Shown here piece after piece: positions 43,815-52,563 of a DNA stretch of 64,000 bases (the stretch's first letter is position 1; each line of letters starts with the position of its first letter). Under the pieces are notes generated by a model that saw nothing but the letters and a program-made list of their open reading frames with translations, ran no database searches and was not told the DNA's origin. Location of the stretch: contig NZ_FNWE01000002.1 of assembly GCF_900104645.1 (NCBI RefSeq), positions 511,289 to 575,288 on the forward strand. The letters run 5' to 3'. The stretch is from Alterileibacterium massiliense. Lineage in GTDB: Bacteria; Bacillota; Clostridia; Peptostreptococcales; Anaerovoracaceae. A program made the translations under genes and the position numbers.

Positions 43815-44213
43815 ATGGCAATGACAGACCCAATAGCAGATATGCTAACAAGAATTAGAAATGCAAATACGGCTGGTCATAGCTCAGTTGAAATTCCGGC
43901 ATCTAAGATGAAAAAATCTATTGCTGAAATTTTGAAGAATGAGGGTTTTATTACCGATTATAAGGTTGTAAATGATAATGCTCAGGGAACAATTAAAATT
44001 GATCTCAAATATGGTTATGACAAAGAACGCACAATTATCGGAATAAAGAAAATATCTAAGCCAGGTCTTAGAGTATATGCTAAGGCAGATCAGGTGCCAA
44101 AGGTACTGGGCGGCTTAGGGATAGCTATAATATCAACATCTAAGGGTGTTATCACCGACAAACAAGCTAGAAAAGAAAGAGTCGGTGGAGAAGTTATTTG
44201 CTACGTTTGGTAG
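43815..44213 (+). CDS. rpsH: 30S ribosomal protein S8
   Basis: 132 residues; [20 protein letters not shown] and [20 protein letters not shown] are diagnostic. It binds helix 21 of 16S rRNA and in some bacteria represses the spc operon. AAAGGAG before the ATG. Confidence 0.98.
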   Translation: MAMTDPIADMLTRIRNANTAGHSSVEIPASKMKKSIAEILKNEGFITDYKVVNDNAQGTIKIDLKYGYDKERTIIGIKKISKPGLRVYAKADQVPKVLGGLGIAIISTSKGVITDKQARKERVGGEVICYVW

Positions 44214-44223
44214 GGGGTGTATT

Positions 44224-44766
44224 ATGAGTAGAATAGGACTAAAACCTGTTGATATACCTGCCGGCGTAGAGGTATCAACAGATGCTAATATTATTAAAAT
44301 AAAGGGACCTAAGGGAGAAGCTAATTGCAAGATAGCAGATAATCTCAAGGTAGAGCTTAATGAAAATTCCCTTTCAGTAATTAGACCAAGTGACAACAGA
44401 AAAGACAAGGAGCAACACGGTCTTGCAAGAGCTTTGATTCATAATATGGTAGTTGGAGTTACCGAGGGTTATGAAAAGAAAATGACTGTAAATGGTGTTG
44501 GATACTCTGCAACAAAGCAGGGCAACAAACTTGTCTTAAAGCTTGGGCTTTCACATCCTGTTGAGATGGTAGATCCTGACGGAATAACCACAGAATGTCC
44601 TGACGCAAATACAATTATAGTCAAGGGTATTGATAAGGAGCTCGTAGGAAATTACGCAGCTAATATAAGAAAGTGGAGAAAGCCTGAACCATATAAGGGT
44701 AAGGGAATAATCTACGACGGAGAAGTTATTCATAAGAAGGAAGGAAAGAGCGGAGCAACCGCATAA
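44224..44766 (+). CDS. rplF: 50S ribosomal protein L6
   Basis: 180 residues from ATG 44224 (MSRIGLKPVDIPAGVEV). KKMTVNGVGYSATKQGNKLV and RKWRKPEPYKGKGIIYDGEV are diagnostic. The frame is open further upstream into rpsH, but conservation and the GGGGG before 44224 place the start here. Confidence 0.98.
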   Translation: MSRIGLKPVDIPAGVEVSTDANIIKIKGPKGEANCKIADNLKVELNENSLSVIRPSDNRKDKEQHGLARALIHNMVVGVTEGYEKKMTVNGVGYSATKQGNKLVLKLGLSHPVEMVDPDGITTECPDANTIIVKGIDKELVGNYAANIRKWRKPEPYKGKGIIYDGEVIHKKEGKSGATA

Positions 44767-44782
44767 GAAGGGAGGATAAGAT

Positions 44783-45148
44783 ATGGCAAAAGCAAGTAGA
44801 AATGACAGACGCCTAATGAGGCACAAAAGAGTAAGAAAAGATGTATCTGGTACTCCCGACAAGCCAAGGCTCAGCGTTTATAGGTCCAATAACAATATTT
44901 CAGCTCAGATTATTGATGATGTGAACGGGAATACACTTGTCTCAGCTTCTACACTTGATAAGGAAATCAAGGGAGATTTCACAAAGACAGGCAATAAAGA
45001 GGCTGCAAAGAAAGTTGGATTAGAACTTGGCAAAAGAGCAATTGCAAAGGGTATCGAAGAAGTAGCATTTGACAGAGGTGGCTATATTTACCACGGCAGA
45101 GTCAAAGAGCTTGCAGAAGGTGCTCGTGAAGCAGGATTGAAATTCTAA
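44783..45148 (+). CDS. rplR: 50S ribosomal protein L18
   Basis: 121 residues; [20 protein letters not shown] and [20 protein letters not shown] are diagnostic. A 5S rRNA-binding protein with L5. GGGAGG before the ATG. Confidence 0.98.
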   Translation: MAKASRNDRRLMRHKRVRKDVSGTPDKPRLSVYRSNNNISAQIIDDVNGNTLVSASTLDKEIKGDFTKTGNKEAAKKVGLELGKRAIAKGIEEVAFDRGGYIYHGRVKELAEGAREAGLKF

Positions 45149-45163
45149 AAGGGAGGAAAAGGA

Positions 45164-45667
45164 ATGCGTACTAGAATAGATGCATCCAAGCTGGAGCTTA
45201 CTGAGACAATAGTAAACATTAGGCGTGTTGCAAAGACTGTAAAAGGTGGTCGTAACATGAGGTTCAGTGTAACTGTTGTAGTAGGTGATGGGGCTGGTCA
45301 TGTTGGTATCGGTCTTGGAAAATCTCAGGAAATTCCTGAAGCAGTAAGAAAAGCAACAGAAGATGCTAAGAAGAAATTAATATATGTCCCAACGGTAGGC
45401 ACTACGGTTCCTCACCAGATTACGGGAGTATTTGGAGCAGGCAGAGTTCTAATTATGCCAGCAGCACCTGGTACAGGAGTTATTGCAGGTTCATCTGTAA
45501 GAACGGTACTTGAGGCAGCAGGAGTAAAAGATGTAAGAGCTAAGTCTTTAGGTTCAAGTAACACAGGTAATATGGCTTTAGCTACACTTGTAGGGCTAAA
45601 GAATCTAACCACACTTGAAGAAGTAGCTAAGCGTCGTGGAAAAACGCCTGAAGAGATATTAGGATAA
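45164..45667 (+). CDS. rpsE: 30S ribosomal protein S5
   Basis: 167 residues; [38 protein letters not shown] and [18 protein letters not shown] are diagnostic. It contributes to decoding accuracy. GGGAGG before the ATG. Confidence 0.98.
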   Translation: MRTRIDASKLELTETIVNIRRVAKTVKGGRNMRFSVTVVVGDGAGHVGIGLGKSQEIPEAVRKATEDAKKKLIYVPTVGTTVPHQITGVFGAGRVLIMPAAPGTGVIAGSSVRTVLEAAGVKDVRAKSLGSSNTGNMALATLVGLKNLTTLEEVAKRRGKTPEEILG

Positions 45668-45678
45668 GGAGGAAGAAC

Positions 45679-45861
45679 ATGGATAAGAAGCTAAGAATTA
45701 CACTAGTTCGCAGCACTATTGGTTCTTCACCTAAGCAGAAGAAGACTGTTGAAGCACTCGGTTTGCGTAAGCTACACCATTCAGTAGAGCTTATGGATTC
45801 ACCAGCAACTCGTGGAGCAATTACGAAGGTTTCGCATCTTCTTAAAGTAGAAGAACTATAA
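45679..45861 (+). CDS. rpmD: 50S ribosomal protein L30
   Basis: 60 residues; [19 protein letters not shown] and [20 protein letters not shown] are diagnostic. AAGGAGG before the ATG. Small 50S surface protein. Confidence 0.97.
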   Translation: MDKKLRITLVRSTIGSSPKQKKTVEALGLRKLHHSVELMDSPATRGAITKVSHLLKVEEL

Positions 45862-45875
45862 GGAGGTGCATAGAG

Positions 45876-46316
45876 ATGAGACTTCATGAATTGAAGGCGG
45901 CTGAGAATTCAACAAAGAATCGTAAAAGAAGAGGTCGTGGAACTGGAACCGGACAGGGTAAGACATCCGGAAGAGGTATGAACGGTCAGAATTCAAGAAG
46001 TGGCGGTGGCGTCAGACTTGGATTTGAGGGCGGACAGATGCCATTATATAGGCGTATTCCTAAGAGGGGTTTTACAAATCGCTTTGCAAAGGAATATGCT
46101 GAGATAAATGTTAGCGTGCTTAATAAGTTTGAAGATGGATCGGTTGTTGATTTTAACTCCCTAAAAGAAGCAGGAATAATCAAAAAGGCAAAGGACGGAG
46201 TTAAGGTTCTAGGCAATGGAGAAATAGAAAAGAAATTAACTGTAAAAGCCGCAAAATTTACTAAGAGTGCCGCTATAAAGATTGAGAAAGCAGGCGGAAA
46301 GGTAGAGGTTATTTAA
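45876..46316 (+). CDS. rplO: 50S ribosomal protein L15
   Basis: 146 residues; [20 protein letters not shown] and [17 protein letters not shown] are diagnostic Gly/Arg-rich strings. AAGGAGG before the ATG. secY starts four bases after its stop. Confidence 0.98.
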   Translation: MRLHELKAAENSTKNRKRRGRGTGTGQGKTSGRGMNGQNSRSGGGVRLGFEGGQMPLYRRIPKRGFTNRFAKEYAEINVSVLNKFEDGSVVDFNSLKEAGIIKKAKDGVKVLGNGEIEKKLTVKAAKFTKSAAIKIEKAGGKVEVI

Positions 46317-46319
46317 GCT

Positions 46320-47603
46320 ATGTATTTGCTGAAAACGCTCTCTAAGGCATGGAAGATTGAGGAAACAAGAAGCAAGATAATATTCACACTTTTGATGCTC
46401 CTCATATATAGGATTGGCTCAAATATTCCTGTTCCAGGGATTGATAGAGCTTATCTTGCACAAATGTTCAGTGGAGAGACAGGACTTTTCGATCTATTTG
46501 ATCTATTTTCCGGTGGTGCATTCAGCAATTTCACAATATTCGCATTGAGTATTACACCTTATATTACAGCATCGATCATTGTTCAGCTTCTTACGGTTGC
46601 CTTTCCATATTTTGAGAGGTTAGCCAAAGAAGGGGCAGAGGGCCGTAAAAAGATGGCTCAAATCACAAGGTATATGTCCGTTGTACTTGCCTTGATTCAA
46701 GCAATAGGTTTGACTATCGGGTTGTTCAGAAAGGCGATTATCAATCCGAATGCCTTTACAATGATTACAATTATTGTAATATTGACAGCTGGATCTACCT
46801 TCCTAATGTGGCTAGGTGAAGAGATAAATGATAAGGGTGTTGGCAATGGTATTTCACTCTTAATATTTGGAGGAATTGTAGCTAGAATTCCTACTATGAT
46901 AAGAGGATTATCTGTTAAAATTAAGGGTGGAGAATTAAGCATTATAGCGATAATCGCAATCGTCATTATATCTATATTGATAGTTATGGTGGTTATTGAG
47001 ATGCAACAGGGTGTCAGAAAAATTCCTGTTCAATATGCTAAGAGAGTAGTTGGACGAAAGATGTATGGTGGACAATCTACTCATATACCGATGAAAGTAA
47101 ATCAGGCAGGAGTAATTCCAATTATATTTGCTCTTTCCCTTTTACAATTTCCGCTGACAATCACATATTTCTTCCCAGGAACTAAGTTTACAGATTTTGT
47201 AACAAAATATCTATCGCCATCAGGTAATCCTGGAGTATGGGTTTACGCAGTATTAAATGTGATGCTCATCATGATGTTTACATACTTCTATACGATTATA
47301 ACTTTTAATCCAAAAGAGGTTGCGGACCAGATGAGAGCCAATGGTGGATTTATACCGGGAATTAGACCGGGAATGGCAACAATAGAATATTTATCAAGAA
47401 TTATGTCAAGGCTTTGTCTAGCTGGTGGAATTTTCCTAGCAGCAGTAGCGACATTGCCTACTATAATAAATCAGTTCACTCCGCTTAATAACCTTGCATT
47501 TGGAGGAACATCTCTCCTGATCATGGTTGGAGTTGCACTTGATACAGTTCAGCAGCTGGAGAATCAGATGCTAATGAGAAATTATCAAGGATTTCTCAAG
47601 TAA
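46320..47603 (+). CDS. secY: Protein translocase subunit SecY
   Basis: 427 residues with ten membrane segments; the central pore of the Sec translocon. Landmarks are RIGSNIPVPGIDRAYL, the plug and GVGNGISLLIFGGIVARIP, QGVRKIPVQYAKRVVGRKMY and the last cytoplasmic loop. It has no strong ribosome binding site of its own (gaggttatttaagctatg) and is probably coupled to rplO. Confidence 0.97.
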   Translation: MYLLKTLSKAWKIEETRSKIIFTLLMLLIYRIGSNIPVPGIDRAYLAQMFSGETGLFDLFDLFSGGAFSNFTIFALSITPYITASIIVQLLTVAFPYFERLAKEGAEGRKKMAQITRYMSVVLALIQAIGLTIGLFRKAIINPNAFTMITIIVILTAGSTFLMWLGEEINDKGVGNGISLLIFGGIVARIPTMIRGLSVKIKGGELSIIAIIAIVIISILIVMVVIEMQQGVRKIPVQYAKRVVGRKMYGGQSTHIPMKVNQAGVIPIIFALSLLQFPLTITYFFPGTKFTDFVTKYLSPSGNPGVWVYAVLNVMLIMMFTYFYTIITFNPKEVADQMRANGGFIPGIRPGMATIEYLSRIMSRLCLAGGIFLAAVATLPTIINQFTPLNNLAFGGTSLLIMVGVALDTVQQLENQMLMRNYQGFLK

Positions 47604-47633
47604 AATATTGTACAGGAAAGAGAGGAGAAAAAA

Positions 47634-48287
47634 ATGTTAAGAGCTATTTTGCTCGGACCTCCGGGCGCAGGCAAGGGTACACAGGCAGCTAAGCTTGTAG
47701 AGAAGTACAATGTTCCACATATTTCAACAGGTGACATCTTTAGAAAAAATATTAAAGAAGGCACTGAACTCGGGAATAAAGCTAAGGAATATATGAACGC
47801 AGGCAAACTCGTTCCGGATGAACTCGTAGTTGAGCTTGTTACATCAAGACTTAGTGAAGATGATTGCAAGAAGCAGGGCTTCCTTCTCGACGGATTTCCA
47901 AGAACAGTATTTCAGGCAGAAAAACTTGATGAATTCCTCAAGGAAAACGATGAGCAGATAGATATAGTTATTGACTTTAAGGTTGCTCACGATGTGCTTG
48001 TCGAAAGAATGACCGGAAGAAGAGTCTGCAAGAATTGTGGAGCAAGCTTCCACATCAAGAATATTCCACCAAAGAAAGATGGAATTTGCGACAGATGTGG
48101 CAATGAACTCGTGCAGAGAGCAGATGATAATCTTGATACTGTTACAAATAGGCTTAATGTATATGATAAGGAAACTGCACCTCTATTTAACTATTATGAG
48201 AAGAGCGGAAAGCTTGAATCATTTGATGGAGAGAAACAGCTTGACAGCCTATTTGAAGAAATCTGTAAGGCAATTGGAGATAGGTAA
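47634..48287 (+). CDS. adk: Adenylate kinase with zinc-type lid
   Basis: 217 residues; converts ATP and AMP to two ADP. P-loop GPPGAGKGT (8-16), NMP-binding DGFPRT, and a long LID domain containing CKNCG and CDRCG, four cysteines that bind structural zinc as in other Gram-positive forms. GAGAGGAG before the ATG. The stop overlaps map by one base. Confidence 0.98.
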   Translation: MLRAILLGPPGAGKGTQAAKLVEKYNVPHISTGDIFRKNIKEGTELGNKAKEYMNAGKLVPDELVVELVTSRLSEDDCKKQGFLLDGFPRTVFQAEKLDEFLKENDEQIDIVIDFKVAHDVLVERMTGRRVCKNCGASFHIKNIPPKKDGICDRCGNELVQRADDNLDTVTNRLNVYDKETAPLFNYYEKSGKLESFDGEKQLDSLFEEICKAIGDR

Positions 48288-49039
48288 TGATTATAATCAA
48301 GTCTGATCGTGAAATTGCATTAATGCGTGAGGCTGGAAAAGTTACAGGAGAAATTCTTAGGGAATTAAGTGATTTTATAAAGCCAAATATTACTACCTAC
48401 GATATTAATGCTTTTGTTGAGGACAAGATTGCCCATTATAAGATGATACCGACCTTTAAAGGATATGGAGGTTTTCCTGCGGGAGCCTGCGTATCTATAA
48501 ATGAAGAGATAGTTCACGGTATTCCGTCTAAGAAGCGTATACTGCGAGAGGGAGATATAGTCAGCGTAGATACCGGTGCTACATACAGAGGGTATGTTAG
48601 CGATGCTGCAAGAACCTATCCTGTAGGTAGTATTGGAGAGAAAGAAAAAAAGCTTATAGATGTTACAAGGCAAAGCTTTTTTGAAGGAGTAAAATATGCC
48701 CGCACAGGCTATAGACTTCATGATATAGGAGAGGCAGTTCAAAAATATGCTGAATCCAATGGCATGGGAGTTATAAGAGAGTATTTAGGGCATGGTTTAG
48801 GTAAGGATTTACATGAAGATCCACCTGTTCCTAACTATAAGGACCCCGGAATGAAGGCGGGGCCACATCTCAAGCGGAATATGGTTATAGCCATAGAGCC
48901 AATGCTTTCTCTAGGTTCATATGGTACTAGGACACTGGATAACGAGTGGACTGTAATTACAGATGACAGAAGTCTATCGGCACATTATGAGAACACGGTT
49001 GTCATTAATGATGGAGAACCGGAATTATTAACTCTTTAA
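48287..49039 (+). CDS. map: Type I methionine aminopeptidase
   Basis: 250 residues; removes N-terminal Met from nascent proteins. Metal ligands are visible in VSVDTGATYRGYVSDAART, EYLGHGLGKDLHEDPPVPNY, VIAIEPMLSLG and the final HYENTVVI. secY-adk-map is the usual order. Confidence 0.97.
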   Translation: MIIIKSDREIALMREAGKVTGEILRELSDFIKPNITTYDINAFVEDKIAHYKMIPTFKGYGGFPAGACVSINEEIVHGIPSKKRILREGDIVSVDTGATYRGYVSDAARTYPVGSIGEKEKKLIDVTRQSFFEGVKYARTGYRLHDIGEAVQKYAESNGMGVIREYLGHGLGKDLHEDPPVPNYKDPGMKAGPHLKRNMVIAIEPMLSLGSYGTRTLDNEWTVITDDRSLSAHYENTVVINDGEPELLTL

Positions 49040-49053
49040 GGGGAGTATGATAT

Positions 49054-49272
49054 ATGGCTAAAAAAAATGTTATAGAGGTAGAGGGCAGAGTAGTAGATGC
49101 AATGCCTAACGCAATGTTCAAAGTTGAGTTAGAAAATGGATTTGAGGTGCTCGCCCATATATCTGGTAAAATTAGAATGAACTACATAAGGATTCTTCCA
49201 GGAGATAAGGTTAAGGTGGAATTGTCACCATATGACCTCACCCGTGGAAGAATTACATGGAGAGAAAAGTAG
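49054..49272 (+). CDS. infA: Translation initiation factor IF-1
   Basis: 72 residues, a single S1/OB fold: [40 protein letters not shown] and [12 protein letters not shown]. It blocks the A site during initiation. GGGGAG before the ATG. Confidence 0.97.
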   Translation: MAKKNVIEVEGRVVDAMPNAMFKVELENGFEVLAHISGKIRMNYIRILPGDKVKVELSPYDLTRGRITWREK

Positions 49273-49282
49273 GGAGGCAAGA

Positions 49283-49396
49283 ATGAAAGTAAGATCTTCA
49301 GTTAAGCCTATCTGTGAGAAGTGCAAAATTATCAAAAGACATGGCAAGGTCATGGTTATCTGTGAAAATCCAAAGCACAAGCAGAGGCAAGGTTAG
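49283..49396 (+). CDS. rpmJ: 50S ribosomal protein L36
   Basis: 37 residues, [20 protein letters not shown] followed by [17 protein letters not shown]. Three Cys and one His form the zinc site of the C-plus type. GGGAGG is 8 nt before the ATG. This very short gene follows infA as in most Firmicutes. Confidence 0.97.
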   Translation: MKVRSSVKPICEKCKIIKRHGKVMVICENPKHKQRQG

Positions 49397-49399
49397 TTA

Positions 49400-49497
49400 A
49401 AAAAGCACCACTATGCTGGGATTTTGGTGCTAAATTATAAACAAAATGTTACACCTGTCTATATCACCCCCAGAAAGGTGACGGAAGATAGGAAAGG
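49400..49497 (+). promoter_or_regulatory. Structured leader before rpsM (alpha-operon leader-like)
   Basis: AGCACCA/TGGTGCT form a perfect 7-bp stem (about 49408-49435). Further on, TCACC/GGTGA sits inside a longer CCTGTCT/AGATAGG pairing (about 49455-49493). In other bacteria the mRNA just before rpsM is the S4 repression site, so a similar role is likely; this is inferred from position and structure. Confidence 0.5.
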
Positions 49498-49505
49498 AGG
49501 AAGAG

Positions 49506-49871
49506 ATGGCAAGAATTGCCGGAGTTGATCTACCTAATGATAAGAGAGTTGAAATCGCTCTAACATATATCTACGGGATAGGTCTGACAACATCTAAGAA
49601 AATCCTTAATGCAACAGGAGTAAATCCTGATGTAAGAGTTAAGGATCTAACAGAGGAAGACACTCGTAAAATAGCTTCATTTATCAATGATGAGCTAATG
49701 GTTGAGGGAGATCTCAGAAGAGAAACATCACTCAATATAAAAAGGCTTATGGAAATAGGAAGCTATAGAGGAATAAGGCATAGAAGAGGTCTTCCTGTAA
49801 GAGGACAGAAAACTAAGACTAATGCGAGAACAAGAAAAGGTCCAAAGCGTCTTGCAGGAAAGAAGAAATAA
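49506..49871 (+). CDS. rpsM: 30S ribosomal protein S13
   Basis: 121 residues; [20 protein letters not shown] and [20 protein letters not shown] are diagnostic. Head protein contacting P-site tRNA. AAAGGAGG before the ATG. Confidence 0.98.
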   Translation: MARIAGVDLPNDKRVEIALTYIYGIGLTTSKKILNATGVNPDVRVKDLTEEDTRKIASFINDELMVEGDLRRETSLNIKRLMEIGSYRGIRHRRGLPVRGQKTKTNARTRKGPKRLAGKKK

Positions 49872-49893
49872 GGGGAAAAGGAGGTAGAGAAAT

Positions 49894-50289
49894 ATGGCTA
49901 CTGTTAAAAAAACAGTTAGAAAGAAAAAAAGAGAACGCAAGAATATTGAAAAAGGCCAGGCTCACATCCAGTCCACCTTTAATAACACCTTGGTTACTCT
50001 AACAGATATGGATGGAAACGCACTATCATGGTCTAGTGCGGGCTCAAATGGCTTCAGAGGTTCAAGAAAATCTACACCTTTTGCAGCATCAAGTGCTGCA
50101 GAAGTTGCAGCTAAGGCTGCGATGGAGCACGGTCTAAAGAGTGTGGAAGTATATGTTAAGGGACCGGGTTCAGGTAGAGAAGCTGCTATAAGAGCACTTC
50201 AGACTGCCGGACTCAATGTAACTATGATTAAGGATATAACACCAATTCCACATAATGGATGTAGACCACCAAAGAAGAGAAGAGTCTAA
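49894..50289 (+). CDS. rpsK: 30S ribosomal protein S11
   Basis: 131 residues; [38 protein letters not shown] and [17 protein letters not shown] are diagnostic. It forms the mRNA exit region. AAAGGAGG before the ATG. Confidence 0.98.
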   Translation: MATVKKTVRKKKRERKNIEKGQAHIQSTFNNTLVTLTDMDGNALSWSSAGSNGFRGSRKSTPFAASSAAEVAAKAAMEHGLKSVEVYVKGPGSGREAAIRALQTAGLNVTMIKDITPIPHNGCRPPKKRRV

Positions 50290-50311
50290 TAGAGGGGAGG
50301 AGTAACGATAC

Positions 50312-50899
50312 ATGGCAAGAAATAGAGAACCAGTACTGAAGAGAGCAAAGGCACTTGGAATTGAGCCTCAGTACATGGGAATTAACAAGAAAAGCAAAAG
50401 ACAGCCAAAGCAGATTAGAAGAAAGAAGAGTGAATACGGAATTCAGCTAACAGAAAAGCAAAAGGTTAAATTCATGTATGGGCTTCAGGAAAAGCAGTTC
50501 AGAAACCTTTTTGTAAAAGCTTCAAAGAAGCCAGGTGAGGCCGGTACTAACTTCCTTATTGCACTAGAGAGCAGACTCGACAATGTTGTATTCAGAATGG
50601 GATTTGCGGCAACAAGAAGAGAAGCCAGGCAGATGGTTAATCATGGACATTTTCTTATTAATGGAAAGAAAGCTAATATCCCTTCAATGGAAGTTAAGGC
50701 TGGAGATGTAATCTCTGTAAAGGAAAAATCAAAATCAATCCAGAAGTTCAAAGAACTAAAGGAGATGGTTATTACAACACCGGAGTGGATTAGCATAGAC
50801 ACAGAAAAGTTAGAAGGCAGAATTCTAAAGGCACCTACCCGTGAGGATATAGATTTACCAATTGAGGAGCACAATATCGTAGAGTTCTACTCAAGATAG
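50312..50899 (+). CDS. rpsD: 30S ribosomal protein S4
   Basis: 195 residues with an S4 domain: LESRLDNVVFRMGFAATRRE and ARQMVNHGHFLINGKKANIP. Shorter N-terminus than E. coli S4 and no zinc cysteines. Primary assembly protein, and the likely repressor of this operon section. Confidence 0.98.
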   Translation: MARNREPVLKRAKALGIEPQYMGINKKSKRQPKQIRRKKSEYGIQLTEKQKVKFMYGLQEKQFRNLFVKASKKPGEAGTNFLIALESRLDNVVFRMGFAATRREARQMVNHGHFLINGKKANIPSMEVKAGDVISVKEKSKSIQKFKELKEMVITTPEWISIDTEKLEGRILKAPTREDIDLPIEEHNIVEFYSR

Positions 50900-50957
50900 T
50901 AGAGTTACATAATTTGTTTTTTCAATATAATATGGTAAATCGGAATGGGAGGAATAT

Positions 50958-51911
50958 ATGATCGAGATAGAAAAACCTACGATCACTAATGAGATTAGCG
51001 AAGATGGTACCTATGGGAAATTTATTGTAGAACCTCTCGAGAGAGGATATGGAACGACAATAGGTAATTGCATGAGGAGAATTCTTCTCAGTTCTCTTCC
51101 AGGTGCAGCGATAACATCGGTAAAAATTGATGGTATCTTGCATGAATTTTCGACAATTCCTGGAGTGAAAGAAGATGTTACCGAAATCATTCTAAATCTA
51201 AAAAGGCTTGCAGTAAAAATTGATGACCCTGCTATGGAAGATAAGAGGGCTATCATAAATGCTGTCGGTCCTAAAGAGGTAACGGCTGCGGACATAGTAA
51301 TTGATAATGAAACCCAGATATTTAATCCAGATCTTCACATTGCAACTCTTTCAGAGAATGCAACCTTGGTTATGGAAATGAATATAGCAACGGGACGAGG
51401 ATATGTAACCGCAGAAGAAAATAAAACTGAAAGCACACCTATTTCAGTTATTCCGGTAGATTCAATATTTACTCCAGTAAAAAGAGCTAATTTTAGCGTT
51501 GAGAATACGAGAGTAGGTCAGACAACTGACTATGATAAGCTAATACTGGAGCTATGGACAGATGGCTCAATAACTCCTGATGAGGGAGTATCAATCGGTG
51601 CTAAGATTATGCAGGAGCATTTGAACCTCTTTATAGGTCTTGGCAAGGACATGGACAATATGGAGTTCATGATCGAGCGTGATGTAGATCGTAAAGAAAA
51701 AGCACTCGAGATGACGATTGAGGAACTTGAGCTGAGCGTTCGTTCATTTAACTGTCTAAAGAGAGCAAATATAAATACCGTTGACGAGCTTATTAAGAAA
51801 AGCGAAGCAGAGATGATGAAAGTTAGAAATCTAGGTATGAAATCTCTTGTTGAAGTTAAAAATAAGTTGAGCGAGCTTGGACTTGAACTAAGATCCAATG
51901 ACGATAACTAG
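50958..51911 (+). CDS. rpoA: DNA-directed RNA polymerase subunit alpha
   Basis: 317 residues. N-terminal dimerisation domain with [20 protein letters not shown] and [21 protein letters not shown]-terminal DNA/activator-binding domain with [26 protein letters not shown] before the ATG. In the spacer 50900-50957 a TATAAT-like box is present without a clear -35. Confidence 0.98.
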   Translation: MIEIEKPTITNEISEDGTYGKFIVEPLERGYGTTIGNCMRRILLSSLPGAAITSVKIDGILHEFSTIPGVKEDVTEIILNLKRLAVKIDDPAMEDKRAIINAVGPKEVTAADIVIDNETQIFNPDLHIATLSENATLVMEMNIATGRGYVTAEENKTESTPISVIPVDSIFTPVKRANFSVENTRVGQTTDYDKLILELWTDGSITPDEGVSIGAKIMQEHLNLFIGLGKDMDNMEFMIERDVDRKEKALEMTIEELELSVRSFNCLKRANINTVDELIKKSEAEMMKVRNLGMKSLVEVKNKLSELGLELRSNDDN

Positions 51912-51928
51912 AAGAAAGGAGAATGTGG

Positions 51929-52270
51929 ATGAACGGCTACAAAAAGCTTGGTAGAAATTCAGCTCATAGAAAATCAATGCTGAGAAATCTTGTAACTGAT
52001 CTCCTTAGAGAAGGTAGGATTACTACAACTCAGATGAGAGCAAAGGAGACAGGCCGTAAAGCAGAGAAGCTTATAACTCTTGCAAAAAAGGGCGACCTAC
52101 ATTCGAGAAGACAGGTTCTTGAATATGTTTATGACGAAGATGTTGTAACAAAGCTTTTCGATGAAATTGCTCCAGGTTATGAGGATAGAAACGGCGGATA
52201 TACAAGAATTCTTAAGCTTGGACCTCGCGATGGAGATAATGCAGAGGTAGTATATTTAGAGCTTGTGTAA
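51929..52270 (+). CDS. rplQ: 50S ribosomal protein L17
   Basis: 113 residues; [20 protein letters not shown] and [20 protein letters not shown] are diagnostic. AAAGGAG (51915-51921) suits the ATG at 51929; an ATG at 51923 is too close. Last gene of the superoperon. Confidence 0.97.
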   Translation: MNGYKKLGRNSAHRKSMLRNLVTDLLREGRITTTQMRAKETGRKAEKLITLAKKGDLHSRRQVLEYVYDEDVVTKLFDEIAPGYEDRNGGYTRILKLGPRDGDNAEVVYLELV

Positions 52271-52311
52271 TATATACTTGTATAATATATAATTTTATAT
52301 TTCATCAATCT

Positions 52312-52344
52312 ATTCGGGGGTAACAGATATTGCTATCCCCGAAT
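52312..52344 (+). terminator. Hairpin after rplQ
   Basis: ATTCGGGG (52312-52319) pairs with CCCCGAAT (52337-52344). No T-run follows; the -35 box of the next promoter does. It may be the 3' end of the superoperon mRNA. Confidence 0.5.
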
Positions 52345-52345
52345 A

Positions 52346-52374
52346 TTGACACTATTATTCAATAATAATATAAT
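52346..52374 (+). promoter_or_regulatory. Full-consensus promoter of the SRP RNA gene
   Basis: TTGACA (52346-52351), exactly 17 nt, TATAAT (52369-52374). Transcription would start near 52381, the first base of the RNA. Confidence 0.9.
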
Positions 52375-52380
52375 GTTCAA

Positions 52381-52526
52381 GGTGCTCTTTTGGCGGCTTG
52401 CAGCCGTTTGGGGTCCTGTGCAACAGTAAGCCGTGAACCTTGTCAGGTCCGAGAGGAAGCAGCAATAAGCGGATCTGCTGTGTGCCACAGATTAGCCTCA
52501 TCTGTCTGCAAGTCACCAAAGGAGCA
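52381..52526 (+). ncRNA. ffs: Signal recognition particle RNA (small type)
   Basis: The core GTGAACCTTGTCAGGTCCGA and GAAGCAGCAATAAGCGG is the conserved helix 8 of bacterial SRP RNA that binds Ffh. The ends pair (TGCTCTTTTGG with CCAAAGGAGCA). About 146 nt in length, between the 4.5S form and the 270-nt Alu-bearing form; I do not see an Alu domain. The tetraloop is GAGA, a GNRA loop, where GGAA is usual. The RNA guides ribosomes making membrane proteins to the translocon. Confidence 0.9.
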
Positions 52527-52563
52527 TATTTAATATATAAACCATAGTCAAAAGGAGGAAGCC

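Noticed and set aside
44146-44223. Upstream-extended start of rplF
   Set aside because: The open frame reaches into rpsH, but the family N-terminus and a ribosome binding site fix the start at 44224.
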